Positions 18,229 to 27,734 of a stretch of 64,000 bases of DNA are shown piece by piece. The notes under the pieces are model-generated. The model was not told the origin of the DNA. It saw only the letters and a program-made list of their open reading frames with translations, and ran no database searches. The stretch spans positions 81,256-145,255 of the forward strand of contig JAODLY010000034.1 in assembly GCA_025464445.1 (NCBI GenBank). Direction: 5' to 3'. The stretch's first letter is position 1; each line of letters opens with the position of its first letter. The position numbers were made by a program, and so were the translations under genes. The DNA is from Rhodoglobus sp. (GTDB taxonomy: Bacteria; Actinomycetota; Actinomycetes; Actinomycetales; Microbacteriaceae).

Positions 18229-19677
18229 TCAGACGGTGAAGAGCGTGGTGCCCGTGGCGATGTCGGCGCTCACGAGGGTGGCCTTCACCGTCTGCCCGGC
18301 CTCAACCGTGCCCTCGATGGTCGCCGTGACCACAGGGTCGGTCAGCTGGATGACGCCCCCGCCCGCCTTCGCCGAGATCACCACGGCGTCGAAAACCTCA
18401 CCGACCCGCGCCACGAGCAGCGCCGCCTCGATCGCGTCGACCGAGGCGTGCTCGAGCCGGGACGCCACCCCGTCCGAGCGGCTCATGATCTTCGGCAGCG
18501 TCGGCAGCGCGTCGCGGGCCCACGCCGGCACCGGCTTACCGGCGATGAGCGCCTCGCAGGTCACGAGCACGAAGCGGTCGACGAGCCGCCGAAGTGGGGC
18601 TGTCGCATGGGCATATGGCGCGGCGACGGCCGCCTGGACCGGATTCTCTGGCACCGAACCGTCGAAGGCCGTGTACCCGGCCCCGCGGAACAGCGACGCC
18701 GCGGCATGGATCGCGGCCAAGCCCCGGGAATCGTTGCGGTCGAGCCCCCGCAGGTACTCGCCGTACGCCATCTCGCGTGGCCACGGCACCCCCAGGGCCG
18801 CGACCTGGTTCCTGAACCGTTCGAGGGTGTCCGGCCAGGGCGCGGGCATCGTGCGCAGGATGCCGACGCCGCCATCCATCATGATCTTCGCGGCGGCCAT
18901 GCCGGTCATGAGCGAGACCTGGGCGTTCCAGTCCTCCACCGGCAGGGGGCTGCGCCGCACGAGCCTGTACTGGCCGTTCTCGAAGACGACCTCCTCGTCG
19001 GGCCGGTTGAGGCTCGCCCCGCCGCGCTCCCGTTCGAGCACTATGCGCTTGAGACCCACCTCCCTGAGCAGCTGCAGTGATTCGTCCGCCGAGCCGGAGT
19101 CGAGCTGCGCCTGCACCTGGGCATAGGTGTACTGGTGGCGGCTGCGGATGCGCGCCCGCACGAGGGTCGTCGCTGTGACGTTCGCCGCGGCATCCAGGTC
19201 GAATGTCCACACGAACGCGCCGCGCAGCTGGCCCTCGAGCAGTGACGCCGCGTGCTCGCTGATGGCGACGGGATGCAGCGGCACGCGGCCATCCGGCGCG
19301 TACATCGTCTGGCCGCGCAACCTCGCCTCCTCATCGATTGCGCCGCCCGGCGGCACGAAGCTCGGAACATCGGCTATCGCATAGCGGACGCGATATCCGT
19401 CCCCCAGCCGCTCCAGCTGCAGGGCCTGGTCGAGGTCGGTCGAGCCGGCGGGGTCGATCGTGACGAAGTCGATGTCGGTGGCATCCGCGTCGGGCAGCAC
19501 GGCCGTCTCGATCGAACGCCGGGCCTCGTTCTCGACCTGCCCCGGGAAGTGCTCGGCAAGACCCAGGTCATCGCGGATGCCCTGCAACGTCGTCGCGAGC
19601 AGGTCTGTGGGCCGTGTGACCCGGGGAACGACGACGCGTTCGCGCAGGTCGGGGTCAGATCTTTTCAATTGGCGCAA
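18229..19677 (-). CDS. RNB-domain ribonuclease (RNase II/R family)
   Basis: This 482-residue protein carries the RNB exoribonuclease domain. The active-site stretch reads TIDPAGSTDLDQAL. Three acidic residues match RNase II Asp201, Asp207 and Asp209, while the fourth (Asp210) is Gln, a variant I associate with the actinobacterial subfamily. The N-terminal cold-shock domains of classical RNase II/R are missing, and a short beta-rich C-terminus remains. The only in-frame early starts are TTG (19677 or 19668), overlapping the 3' end of uvrD by 23 or 14 nt, so the exact start is uncertain. Confidence 0.87.
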   Translation of the reverse strand: MRQLKRSDPDLRERVVVPRVTRPTDLLATTLQGIRDDLGLAEHFPGQVENEARRSIETAVLPDADATDIDFVTIDPAGSTDLDQALQLERLGDGYRVRYAIADVPSFVPPGGAIDEEARLRGQTMYAPDGRVPLHPVAISEHAASLLEGQLRGAFVWTFDLDAAANVTATTLVRARIRSRHQYTYAQVQAQLDSGSADESLQLLREVGLKRIVLERERGGASLNRPDEEVVFENGQYRLVRRSPLPVEDWNAQVSLMTGMAAAKIMMDGGVGILRTMPAPWPDTLERFRNQVAALGVPWPREMAYGEYLRGLDRNDSRGLAAIHAAASLFRGAGYTAFDGSVPENPVQAAVAAPYAHATAPLRRLVDRFVLVTCEALIAGKPVPAWARDALPTLPKIMSRSDGVASRLEHASVDAIEAALLVARVGEVFDAVVISAKAGGGVIQLTDPVVTATIEGTVEAGQTVKATLVSADIATGTTLFTV

Positions 19678-22021
19678 TCTTGATGAGAAGCCGTTTGCGG
19701 CCCGCGACGTCGAACTGCACCTCTGCGACCCGCCTGGGCCCCTCGCCAGTGACTGCCGTCACGCTGCCCTCGCCGAAGTCGGCGTGCCGGATGCGCCCGC
19801 CGACCTCGAGCGTGAGGTCGCCGTTGTCCCGCACGACGCCCGTCACGGCGCTCGTCCACTCCGTCTTCACCCGCGGGGGCGCCGGCGGGAGCGAGCCCGC
19901 ATAGCTCTCGCGCATCGCGGGCGCCCTGGCGTTGAGCGCCCGGGACCCGGAGCGGAATCCTCCCCCACCGCCGGACTGCCGCCATTCGATGAGCCCGGCC
20001 GGGATCTCCTGCAGGTAGCGGCTCGGCAGCGACACGCTCACATCCCCGAAGCTGGCGCGGGATGCGGCGAGCGAAAGGTAGAGGCGCTTCTTCGCGCGCG
20101 TGATGCCGACGTAGAACAGCCGCCGTTCCTCGGCCAGTCCGCCGGGCTCGTTCGACGACATGCGGTGCGGCAGCAGGTCCTCCTCGAGACCGGTGAGGAA
20201 CACGGAGTCGTACTCGAGCCCCTTCGCGGTGTGCAGCGTCATGATCGACACAGTCCCGTCGCCGTCGTCGATCTCGTCGGCCGCAGCGAACAGAGCGATG
20301 CCGGTGAGGAAGTCGATGAGGGTACCCGCCGGGGTGATCGTGCGGAACTCCCTGGCCTGCGAGACGAGCTCTTCCAGGTTCTCTGCGCGGGCCGCATCCT
20401 GGGCGTCGCCACTCGACTTGAGCTGTGCGTGGTAGCCCGTCTTGTTCAGGATGTCGGTCAGGATGTCGTGCGGCGCCGCGGTGGCGGCGACTTTTCCCGC
20501 ATCGTCGAGGATCGTGCCGAGCTCGATGATCGCCGCAGTCACCTTGGGCCCCATCCCCAGTTCGCCCGCGTCGAGCAGCGCCTCGCGCAGCGGCACCCCG
20601 ACCCGGTCCGCGTATGCCTGCAGGCTCGCCTCCGTCGCCGGCCCGATGCCGCGCTTGGGCACGTTCATGATGCGGCGCAGGGCAAGGTCGTCGTCGGGGT
20701 TGGCCACCTGGATGAGGTAGGCCATCGCATCCTTGATCTCGGCCCGCTCGTAGAACCTCGTGCCGCCGGGGATGCGGTACGGGATGGCCGAGCGGATGAA
20801 GATCTCTTCGAGCGGCCGCGTCTGGGAGTTGGTGCGCACGAAGACCGCGACGTCGTTGAGGCTGAGGCCGGCCGAGCGCAACTTCTCGATCTCGTCGGCG
20901 ACGAACTGGGCCTCGTCGTGTCCCGAATAGCCGGTGTACCCGATGATCTTGTCGCCAGCGCCCACGACGGTGAACAGGTTCTTAGCCTTGCGGTCGAAGT
21001 TGTTGGAGATCACGCCGTTTGCGGCGTCCAGGATGTTCTGGGTGGAGCGGTAGTTCTGCTCGAGAAGGATGACCTTCGAGTTGGGAAAGTCGCGTTCGAA
21101 CTCGACGATGTTGCGGATGTCGGCGCCGCGGAACGCGTAGATCGACTGGTCGGAGTCGCCCACCACGGTCAGCGATGCCCCCGGGATGCCGCCGCTGCCG
21201 TCGAGCTTCATCAGGGTGCCCTCTGGCACGTACTCCGGCTTGACGGGCCTCACCAGTTCGCGGATGAGTGCGTACTGCGCGTGGTTCGTGTCCTGGAACT
21301 CGTCTACGAGCACGTACCGAAAGCGGCGCTGGTAGAGGGCGGCGACATCCGGGAAGGCCCTGAACAGGTAGACGGTCTCGGCGATGATGTCGTCGAAGTC
21401 GAGTGCGTTCGCCCTGCGCAGCGCGGCCGTGTACCTGCGGAAGATCTCGAGGAACCCGGACTCCTTCGGGTCGTCGACATTTGCCGAACGGGCGAAGGTC
21501 TCCGCGTCGGTGAGCTCGTTCTTGAGCTTCGAGATGCGACTGGATGCCCCTCCCGCGGTGAACCCGAGGGTGTCGGCATCCAGCTCCTTGATGATGCGCT
21601 TGAGCAGGGCACGGGAGTCCTGGGTGTCGTAGATCGTGAAGCTCTGTTTCATCCCCATGGACTCGGCCTGGCGCCGCAGGATGCGCACGCACGCCGAGTG
21701 GAATGTGGAGATCCACATGCCTTCCGACTGGTCCCCGACGAGGGCCCGCACCCGCTCGCGCATTTCGGCTGCGGCCTTGTTCGTGAACGTGATCGCGAGG
21801 ATCTGGCTCGGCCAGGCTTCCCGCGCCTGCAGCAGCCCCGCAATGCGGCGGGTGAGCACGCTCGTCTTGCCAGACCCCGCCCCCGCCACGATGAGCAGCG
21901 ACTGGCCCCTGTACTGCACTGCTTCGCGCTGCTGCGGGTTGAGCCCGGCGAGAAGCGCGTCGTCGAGCCGACCGCCGCGGGGAGGATCGGCCGGATCGGC
22001 CGGGTCAAGGATGAAGGTCAT
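19655..22021 (-). CDS. ATP-dependent DNA helicase, UvrD/PcrA type
   Basis: This 788-residue superfamily 1A 3'-5' helicase acts in nucleotide excision repair and replication-fork rescue. Visible motifs are Q (LNPQQREAV), I (GAGSGKT, 47-53), Ia (ITFTNKAAAEM), II (LVDEFQDTN), III (VVGDSDQSIYAFRGA), IV (LEQNYRST), V and VI (VGITRAKKRLY). Length and C-terminal extension fit PcrA-like actinobacterial enzymes. A TAGAAT -10 hexamer (22031-22036) lies 9 nt before ATG 22021, so the mRNA leader would be only a few bases. Confidence 0.96.
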   Translation of the reverse strand: MTFILDPADPADPPRGGRLDDALLAGLNPQQREAVQYRGQSLLIVAGAGSGKTSVLTRRIAGLLQAREAWPSQILAITFTNKAAAEMRERVRALVGDQSEGMWISTFHSACVRILRRQAESMGMKQSFTIYDTQDSRALLKRIIKELDADTLGFTAGGASSRISKLKNELTDAETFARSANVDDPKESGFLEIFRRYTAALRRANALDFDDIIAETVYLFRAFPDVAALYQRRFRYVLVDEFQDTNHAQYALIRELVRPVKPEYVPEGTLMKLDGSGGIPGASLTVVGDSDQSIYAFRGADIRNIVEFERDFPNSKVILLEQNYRSTQNILDAANGVISNNFDRKAKNLFTVVGAGDKIIGYTGYSGHDEAQFVADEIEKLRSAGLSLNDVAVFVRTNSQTRPLEEIFIRSAIPYRIPGGTRFYERAEIKDAMAYLIQVANPDDDLALRRIMNVPKRGIGPATEASLQAYADRVGVPLREALLDAGELGMGPKVTAAIIELGTILDDAGKVAATAAPHDILTDILNKTGYHAQLKSSGDAQDAARAENLEELVSQAREFRTITPAGTLIDFLTGIALFAAADEIDDGDGTVSIMTLHTAKGLEYDSVFLTGLEEDLLPHRMSSNEPGGLAEERRLFYVGITRAKKRLYLSLAASRASFGDVSVSLPSRYLQEIPAGLIEWRQSGGGGGFRSGSRALNARAPAMRESYAGSLPPAPPRVKTEWTSAVTGVVRDNGDLTLEVGGRIRHADFGEGSVTAVTGEGPRRVAEVQFDVAGRKRLLIKIAPIEKI

Positions 22022-22052
22022 CGCCAGCCAATTCTACCGGCGACCCCCGATG

Positions 22053-23033
22053 CTACTGCGCGGTGAGCGCGGCCACGACGAGGTCGGGCTGGTCGGCGAA
22101 CACCCCGTCGACCCCGGTGCCGATGATCGCGCGGAACTCCGCAAGCCAATCGCCGTAGTCGCCGGGGGACGAGCCTTTGCGATGTTGCCGCGCGAGAAAC
22201 TCGTTCTCGGCCCGCAGCGTCCAGGTGAAGACACTGAGCCCTGCGGCATGCGCCCGCGCCACGAGTTCGCCGCCGGAGAGGATGAGCGGCTTGTCGACAC
22301 TGATACCGTCGACGTCTTCCGCCAGCCGGGCCAGCCCATCGTCCGCGAGGTGCTCGGCGTAGCTCGGCGCGGCGGTGCCCAGCCGCGCCACGAGGTCTGC
22401 GGGAGCGCCGGATGCCTCGATGAGGAACACATATCGGCCGGGCACGCCGCGCCCACGAATCGCGCCGAGCACACCCTGCTCGAACGACTCCACTATGAGG
22501 TTCGTCGGCGTCGCCCAACCGCCGATCTCCGCCGCGAACAACGCGTCCAGTGGCAGCCCGATCGATTCGAAGTACGTAGCATGCTTGATCTCCGCGACCA
22601 GCGCCAGCTGCTTGCCCAGCCTCGCGCTCTCCGCGTCGACGATGGCGAGCAGGCCAGACAGGCGCAGGATGCCGTACATCCCGTCGAAGGTGGCCGCCGC
22701 CTGGCGGACGGCGGGCAGTCGCTCGGTCGCGCGCAGCGTGCTGAGCTCCGACCACGTGAAATCCTCCGTGAACCAGCCGGACAGGCTTGCGCCGTCGATG
22801 ACCTTCGTGGTGCGCCGAGCGGCGAACTCTGGGCGGGACGCGACATCCGTTGTCCCGGAGATCTCGTTCTCGTGGCGGAGCACGAGCACCCCGTCTTTCG
22901 TCGCGACGATATCGGGCTCGACGGCGTCAGCTCCGAGCGCGAATGCGAGCTCGTAGGCAGCCCTGGTGTGCTCCGGCCGGTACCCGCTCGCCCCGCGGTG
23001 GCCGATGATGAGTGGTGCACGGCGCGTGTTCAC
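22053..23033 (-). CDS. Glycerophosphodiester phosphodiesterase
   Basis: This 326-residue enzyme of the GDPD TIM-barrel family hydrolyses deacylated phospholipids to glycerol 3-phosphate and an alcohol. The catalytic HRGASG (His12) and the metal-binding EPDIVATKDGVLVLRHE are present. No signal peptide is visible, so it acts in the cytoplasm. The GTG start has a TAGCCT -10 hexamer (23040-23045) 6 nt upstream, implying a leaderless mRNA. Confidence 0.94.
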   Translation of the reverse strand: MNTRRAPLIIGHRGASGYRPEHTRAAYELAFALGADAVEPDIVATKDGVLVLRHENEISGTTDVASRPEFAARRTTKVIDGASLSGWFTEDFTWSELSTLRATERLPAVRQAAATFDGMYGILRLSGLLAIVDAESARLGKQLALVAEIKHATYFESIGLPLDALFAAEIGGWATPTNLIVESFEQGVLGAIRGRGVPGRYVFLIEASGAPADLVARLGTAAPSYAEHLADDGLARLAEDVDGISVDKPLILSGGELVARAHAAGLSVFTWTLRAENEFLARQHRKGSSPGDYGDWLAEFRAIIGTGVDGVFADQPDLVVAALTAQ

Positions 23034-23077
23034 GGGTCAAGGCTAAGGGTGGGCGCGCGCGCCGCTAACATTCGTCT

Positions 23078-23395
23078 ATGTCCACGTGTGCGAGTTGCGG
23101 TGAGCAGCTGGAGTCGGATTGGAAGTTCTGCGTCTTCTGCGGAGCACCGGCTGTGCCTGGGGCGATTCGTCCGACGACAGTGGCAACACCGCGCGTGAAC
23201 CGGCTGGCAATCCTCGCTCTCGTGCTCGCCTGTATCGGCGGCCCACTCGCGCTCGTGTTCGGGCATCTCGCGACCGCGCAGATCCGGCGCTCGGGCGAGC
23301 GCGGCCTCACGATCGCCCGCGTTGCCACAGTGCTCGGCTACGTGTGGCTGGCGGTGGTCATCGGGGTGCTGGTGTACCTCAATGTCCCGCACTGA
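23078..23395 (+). CDS. Zinc-ribbon DUF4190 membrane protein
   Basis: This 105-residue protein starts with a zinc ribbon (CASCGEQL and FCVFCGAP, two CxxC pairs) followed by two transmembrane helices of the DUF4190 type (LAILALVLACIGGPLALVFGHLA). Function unknown. A TAACAT -10 hexamer (23066-23071) lies 6 nt before ATG 23078, implying a leaderless mRNA. It overlaps the next gene by 14 nt. The window holds another DUF4190 protein at 42475-42771. Confidence 0.82.
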   Translation: MSTCASCGEQLESDWKFCVFCGAPAVPGAIRPTTVATPRVNRLAILALVLACIGGPLALVFGHLATAQIRRSGERGLTIARVATVLGYVWLAVVIGVLVYLNVPH

Positions 23396-23936
23396 AATGC
23401 CCCGCACCGGCGGGTCGACACTTGCGCAAGGCTGGCGTGAGCCGAGCTCCCTGCTGCCGCTGCACTGGGGCACCTACCGCGACCGCTACCTGTGGGGCCT
23501 CATCCTCATCGTCGGCGGGGCCATCCAGCTGCAGGGCTCGAACACCTGGACGCTGCCCCTGCTGCTCATCGGCACCGCCGCGCACGCGACCGGCTGGGCG
23601 ATCATGCCGGCGCGGGGCTGGCGGCGGTTGCTGGCGGTCGCGCCGGCCACCGGCCAGATCTGGCTGCTGCTCACGGGCCCACAGTCGATGTGGACGCTCG
23701 TCGTGCCATACCTGTGCTGGCTCGTGGTGCGGCACCGCCCGGTGACCGCCTACCTGACGGTGCTTTTCCCGGTCGCGAACGGATTCATCATCCCCCAGTT
23801 GTTCAGCGAATACTCCGGGATGCCGCTGGCCCTCGTCATTTCGATGGCGGTGTTCGTCGGCTCGGCCTGGCTCGCTCGGCTCATTGCCCAGTCCGCCCGC
23901 GTGCCCGCCCTGCAATCCCACAGCGGCCTGAAGTAG
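23382..23936 (+). CDS. Polytopic membrane protein of unknown function
   Basis: This 184-residue protein has about five predicted transmembrane helices and no motif I recognise. The start is either ATG 23382 (overlapping the previous gene) or ATG 23397; neither has a good ribosome-binding site, which suggests coupling to the upstream gene. It ends 28 nt before the Bax-inhibitor gene. Confidence 0.75.
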   Translation: MSRTEMPRTGGSTLAQGWREPSSLLPLHWGTYRDRYLWGLILIVGGAIQLQGSNTWTLPLLLIGTAAHATGWAIMPARGWRRLLAVAPATGQIWLLLTGPQSMWTLVVPYLCWLVVRHRPVTAYLTVLFPVANGFIIPQLFSEYSGMPLALVISMAVFVGSAWLARLIAQSARVPALQSHSGLK

Positions 23937-23964
23937 ATTTGTAGTCCCCTTCCGAAAGGACACC

Positions 23965-24771
23965 ATGGCTCTCGCCAATCCGGCTTTCTCCCGCAACGCC
24001 GCGTTCAGCTCGCAGGGCGCAGTAGCCGCCGCGCAGAACGTGTCGGCCCAGCAACTCGATGAGCTCTACAACCGCGCGTCCGCGCCCGTCGAGGGCGAGT
24101 CGATGACCTTCGAGGACACCATCGCCAAGACGGTCGGGGCTTTCGCCCTGCTGCTCGTCGGTGCCGCAGTGGGCTGGCTCACCGCCGAGACACTTCCCTT
24201 CCTCTGGATCGGTGCCGCGATCGTCGGCCTCGTGCTCGGCCTCGTCAACAGCTTCAAGCGGGAGCCCTCCGCCCCGCTCATCCTCATCTATTCGGCAGTG
24301 CAGGGCGTGTTCGTCGGCGGCATCTCGGCCTTCTACGAGGCGATGTTCCCCGGGGTCGTCGTGCAGGCTGTCATCGCTTCGCTGGTCGTGGTCGGCGTAA
24401 CGCTCGCGCTCTTCGCCAGTGGCAAGATCCGCGCGTCCAAGAAGGCCACCAAGATCTTCCTGATCGCGATGGTCGGCTACCTCGTGTTCTCGCTCGTCAA
24501 CTTCGGACTCGTCGCGTTCGGGATCAACTCCGACCCGTACGGCTTGCGCGGCAGTGTCGAGATCTTCGGCATCCCGCTCGGCGTCATTCTCGGCGTCTTC
24601 GTCGTGATCCTCGCCGCATACTCCCTCGTGCTCGACTTCGACTTCATCCAACGCGGAGTGCAGAACAAGGCTCCCCGCAAGTACGGCTGGACGGGCGCGT
24701 TCGGCATCATGGTCACGATCATCTGGCTGTACCTGGAGATCCTGAGGATGCTGGCGATCGCCCGCCGCTGA
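23965..24771 (+). CDS. Bax inhibitor-1/YccA family membrane protein
   Basis: This 268-residue protein has seven predicted transmembrane helices after a cytoplasmic N-terminal segment of about 50 residues (ANPAFSRNAAFSSQG). It matches the actinobacterial Bax inhibitor-1/YccA-type family, whose members are implicated in ion leak and membrane-protein quality control. ATG 23965 has AAAGGA upstream. The gene is convergent with guaA, and the gap contains a long palindrome. Confidence 0.92.
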   Translation: MALANPAFSRNAAFSSQGAVAAAQNVSAQQLDELYNRASAPVEGESMTFEDTIAKTVGAFALLLVGAAVGWLTAETLPFLWIGAAIVGLVLGLVNSFKREPSAPLILIYSAVQGVFVGGISAFYEAMFPGVVVQAVIASLVVVGVTLALFASGKIRASKKATKIFLIAMVGYLVFSLVNFGLVAFGINSDPYGLRGSVEIFGIPLGVILGVFVVILAAYSLVLDFDFIQRGVQNKAPRKYGWTGAFGIMVTIIWLYLEILRMLAIARR

Positions 24772-24818
24772 CCCGCTCAAAGCCCTCTCTGGTCACGGGC
24801 GACAAGAGGTTTCGGAGA

Positions 24819-24864
24819 CTCGCGATCTCAAGGAGTCCCGCTCGGAGTTCCTTGAGATCGCGAG
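24819..24864. repeat. Convergent-gap palindrome, copy A
   Basis: Perfect 16-bp inverted arms (CTCGCGATCTCAAGGA and its complement) flank a 14-nt centre between the convergent Bax-inhibitor and guaA genes. The core TCGCGATCTCAAGGA recurs in two other convergent gaps (36726 and 42348). It could end transcription from both sides or be a REP-like element; no T-run follows. Confidence 0.8.
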
Positions 24865-24898
24865 CGCGCGGAAGGTGTCGGCCCTGAGGGCGGCGGCG

Positions 24899-26485
24899 CT
24901 ATTCCCACTCGATGGTGCCCGGCGGCTTCGACGTCACGTCGAGCACGACACGGTTAACGCCCGGCACCTCGTTGGTGATGCGGTTGCTGATCTTCGCGAG
25001 CACGTCGTAGGGCAGTCGTGTCCAGTCGGCGGTCATCGCGTCTTCTGACGACACCGGCCGCAGCACTATCGGATGCCCGTAGGTGCGCCCGTCACCCTGC
25101 ACGCCTACCGAGCGCACGTCGGCCAGCAGCACGACAGGGCACTGCCAGATCTCGGTGTCGAGCCCCGCGGCGGTCAACTCAAAACGGGCGATCGCGTCGG
25201 CCTTGCGCAGCAGCTCGAGTCGTTCGCGGGTGACCTCGCCGACTATGCGGATGCCGAGCCCTGGGCCCGGGAACGGCTGGCGGGAGACGATGACCTCCGG
25301 CAGGCCCAACTCGCGGCCGATAGCCCTGACCTCGTCCTTGAACAGGGTGCGCAGCGGTTCGACGAGCTTGAACTGCAGGTCCTCCGGCAGTCCTCAGACG
25401 TTGTGGTGGCTCTTGATGTTGGCGGTGCCGGTGCCTCCGCCGGATTCGACGACATCCGGGTAGAGCGTGCCCTGCACGAGGAAGTCGATCGTCGACCCGT
25501 CGCCCTGCGCCTCCAGCACGAGCGCTTCCGCCGCGTTCTCGAAGCTGCGGATGAACTCGCGGCCGATGATCTTGCGCGTGGTCTCGGGGTCGGTCACGCC
25601 GGCGAGCGCGTCGAGGAACTGGTCGACGGCGTCGACGGTGACCAGGCGCACCCCTGTGGATGCCACGTAGTCCTCTTCGACCTGGCGGCGCTCATCCTGT
25701 CGCAACAGCCCGTGGTCGACGAATATGCAGACCAGCTGGTCGCCGACCGCCTTGTGCACGAGTGCCGCCGCGACCGCGGAATCGACGCCGCCGGACAGCC
25801 CGCAGATGACACGCGAGGTGCCGACCTGTTCGCGGATGCGGGCGACCTGCTCCTCGATGACGTTCGCGCTGTTCCAGTCAGCCGGGATGCCGGCCGCGGT
25901 GTGCAGGAAGTTCTCGAGCACGCGCTGCCCGAACTGGCTGTGCTTGACCTCCGGATGCCACTGCACGCCGTACAGGCGACGCTCATCCGACGCGAACGCT
26001 GCCACTGGGGTGGAGTCACTCGACGCGAGCACTGTGAACCCCGCGGGCGCCCTCGACACCGAGTCCCCGTGGCTCATCCACACCGTCTGCTCGGTCGGCT
26101 GCCCGGCGAGCAGCGACCCACCATCGCCGGTTACCGTCATGCCGGTCGCGCCGTACTCGCGCAGGCCGGTATTGGCGACATCGCCGCCGAGCTGCTGCGC
26201 CATCACCTGGAACCCGTAGCAGATGCCGAGCACCGGGATGCCAAGCTCGAGGATCGCGGGATCGAGCGTCGGCGAACCCGGCTCGTACACGCTCGAGGGG
26301 CCGCCGCTGAGCACGATGCCGGAAGGGTGCTTCGCGGCCACCTCCGCCGCGGTTATCGTGTGCGGAACGATCTCGCTGTACACGCTCGCCTCACGCACCC
26401 TGCGGGCGATGAGCTGCGCATACTGGGCGCCGAAGTCGACAACGAGCACCGGGTTTGCTTCGGTGTCCTTCGCGGCTTCGCTCAC
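24899..26485 (-). pseudogene. guaA: GMP synthase, reading frame interrupted by in-frame TGA
   Basis: Apart from one codon this is a complete glutamine-hydrolysing GMP synthase (529 codons) that would convert XMP to GMP. The glutaminase domain has its nucleophile Cys89 in VLGICYGFQ, the ATP-pyrophosphatase domain has SGGVDSAV, and the C-terminal dimerisation domain ends IEWE. Codon 364 (25394-25396) is TGA where the family has the first Gly of HHNVGGLP, and the following codon is GGA. One G-to-T change explains this, and the frame is unchanged on both sides. A truncated product would lack the end of the ATPase and the whole dimerisation domain. Sequencing error, a real null allele or readthrough are all possible. 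The GTG start overlaps the upstream gene by 4 nt. Confidence 0.9.
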
Positions 26486-26907
26486 GCGGATACCTTCTCC
26501 GTCTGGAGGTGCGCGATGGCGGCAGCGGCTTCGCGAGGCACCCGGCGCTCGAGGAAAAACGACAGCAGCGGGATGATGCCGCCGAGCGCGATGAACAGGA
26601 AGCGCCCGAACGACCAGCGCACATACCGCCAGAGCAGGAAATCGCAGGCGAGGTACAGCACATACAGCCAGCCGTGCAGGATGAGGATCGTCGTGGAGAA
26701 GTCGACGCCGACGATCAACTCGCGCGGAGTGAGGGTGAGGAAGCCAAACGGGCCGCCCAGTTCGATGTCGACGCCGAGCCCGTAGCGCAGCACCATCATG
26801 GCCACCAGCAACAGCAGGAATGTGCCCGTGATGATCGACGAAACCTTGTAGACGGAGACCACCCGGCGGATCTTGGGAACGTCTGAAGGCCGGGGTCCTA
26901 TGGGCAT
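26482..26907 (-). CDS. DUF3817 membrane protein
   Basis: This 141-residue protein of the DUF3817 family has three or four transmembrane helices ([35 protein letters not shown]). Function unknown; it is coupled to guaA by a 4-nt overlap. A TAGAAT -10 hexamer (26914-26919), lying inside the end of the SURF1 gene, is 6 nt before ATG 26907, so a leaderless transcript for DUF3817-guaA is likely. Confidence 0.85.
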   Translation of the reverse strand: MPIGPRPSDVPKIRRVVSVYKVSSIITGTFLLLLVAMMVLRYGLGVDIELGGPFGFLTLTPRELIVGVDFSTTILILHGWLYVLYLACDFLLWRYVRWSFGRFLFIALGGIIPLLSFFLERRVPREAAAAIAHLQTEKVSA

Positions 26908-26911
26908 GCTC

Positions 26912-27721
26912 CTATTCTACGGTCGGCCCTTTCGCATCCTGCGCGGCCGCGGCCTCGGCCTCCCAGGCGTCTTTGACAAGGCGGTACCAGAGGAAGATCG
27001 CGAACCCGGCGAAGATCACCCATTCGATCGCGTAGAAGATATTGAGCAGATTGAGACTCACTTCGGTGCTGGGCGCGGGTGAGTCGATGAGGTCGAGCCC
27101 ATCCACGACTTCGCGCGAGACCAGGTAGCCGCCGTAGACGCCGTGCGGCACGCTCCCCCAGGTGTTCAGGAGGTCTGCGACGGCCAGGCTGCTGTGCTTC
27201 CCGTGCTCGAAATCGGTCTCCTGGGCCGATTCGCTCGGCAGGTAGCGACCCGTGATGGCGGCGGCGGGCGGGTGCTGCTCGAGTGCCTGGATTGCGGATG
27301 CCGCGGCATCCGCAGTGGCGGCCCAGCCGAGCGCCACTGCGAGGCTCGCTCCGTCGGGCAGTACCGCGTGACCGACTACCCAGTAGCCCGGTGCCGCCAG
27401 GTTCACCCTGTCGGACAGCACGACGTAGTCCCCGGCCACGAACTGCGCGTCGACGCTCACGAGCTGCCCGGTCGCGATCGACAGCACGGGCGACTGCGGC
27501 TTGGCCACCGACTCGAGCGCCACGACGGTCTCGGTCTGCTGGTCGGGCACGACTGCGCTCTCGAAGCTGCGGGCCAGCTGCCACTGGCCGAGCGCGGCGA
27601 ACCCAGCAGCAACGGCGAGCGCGAGGATGAGCGCGCCGATCCACCGCGGGCGCCGCGCGATCCGCCACAGGCTCGGGGTCGCGGCTGCCGCGGGGGCTGT
27701 GCGTTCTGCTGCCTCGCTCAC
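26912..27721 (-). CDS. SURF1-family protein (cytochrome oxidase assembly)
   Basis: This protein of about 269 residues has the SURF1 layout: an N-terminal transmembrane helix, a periplasmic domain and a C-terminal helix (NIFYAIEWVIFAGFAIFLWYR). Conserved stretches are LGQWQLARS and VALGWAATAD. SURF1 assists haem a insertion into cytochrome aa3 oxidase. GTG 27721 follows AGGG and lies 13 nt after the antiporter stop; GTG 27751 adds ten residues but overlaps the antiporter gene, so the start is open. Confidence 0.88.
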   Translation of the reverse strand: MSEAAERTAPAAAATPSLWRIARRPRWIGALILALAVAAGFAALGQWQLARSFESAVVPDQQTETVVALESVAKPQSPVLSIATGQLVSVDAQFVAGDYVVLSDRVNLAAPGYWVVGHAVLPDGASLAVALGWAATADAAASAIQALEQHPPAAAITGRYLPSESAQETDFEHGKHSSLAVADLLNTWGSVPHGVYGGYLVSREVVDGLDLIDSPAPSTEVSLNLLNIFYAIEWVIFAGFAIFLWYRLVKDAWEAEAAAAQDAKGPTVE

Positions 27722-27734
27722 TGCGCCCTGTCTC

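Noticed and set aside
19460..22066. 868-codon open frame on the plus strand
   Set aside because: It lies antisense to uvrD and the RNB gene, has the Arg/Asp/Gly-rich composition of shadow frames in GC-rich DNA, and shows no domain.
23946..23960. CCCCTTCCGAAAGGA before the Bax-inhibitor gene as a further copy of the 16124 repeat
   Set aside because: Similarity stops after about a dozen bases and the segment is the ribosome-binding region of that gene.
25310..25393. Frameshift as the cause of the guaA interruption
   Set aside because: The N- and C-terminal parts are in the same frame, and the sequence between them encodes the expected [18 protein letters not shown], so it is a single nonsense codon.
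25394..25396. Selenocysteine at the guaA TGA
   Set aside because: The family has Gly at this position, not Cys, and no downstream stem-loop of the needed kind is evident.
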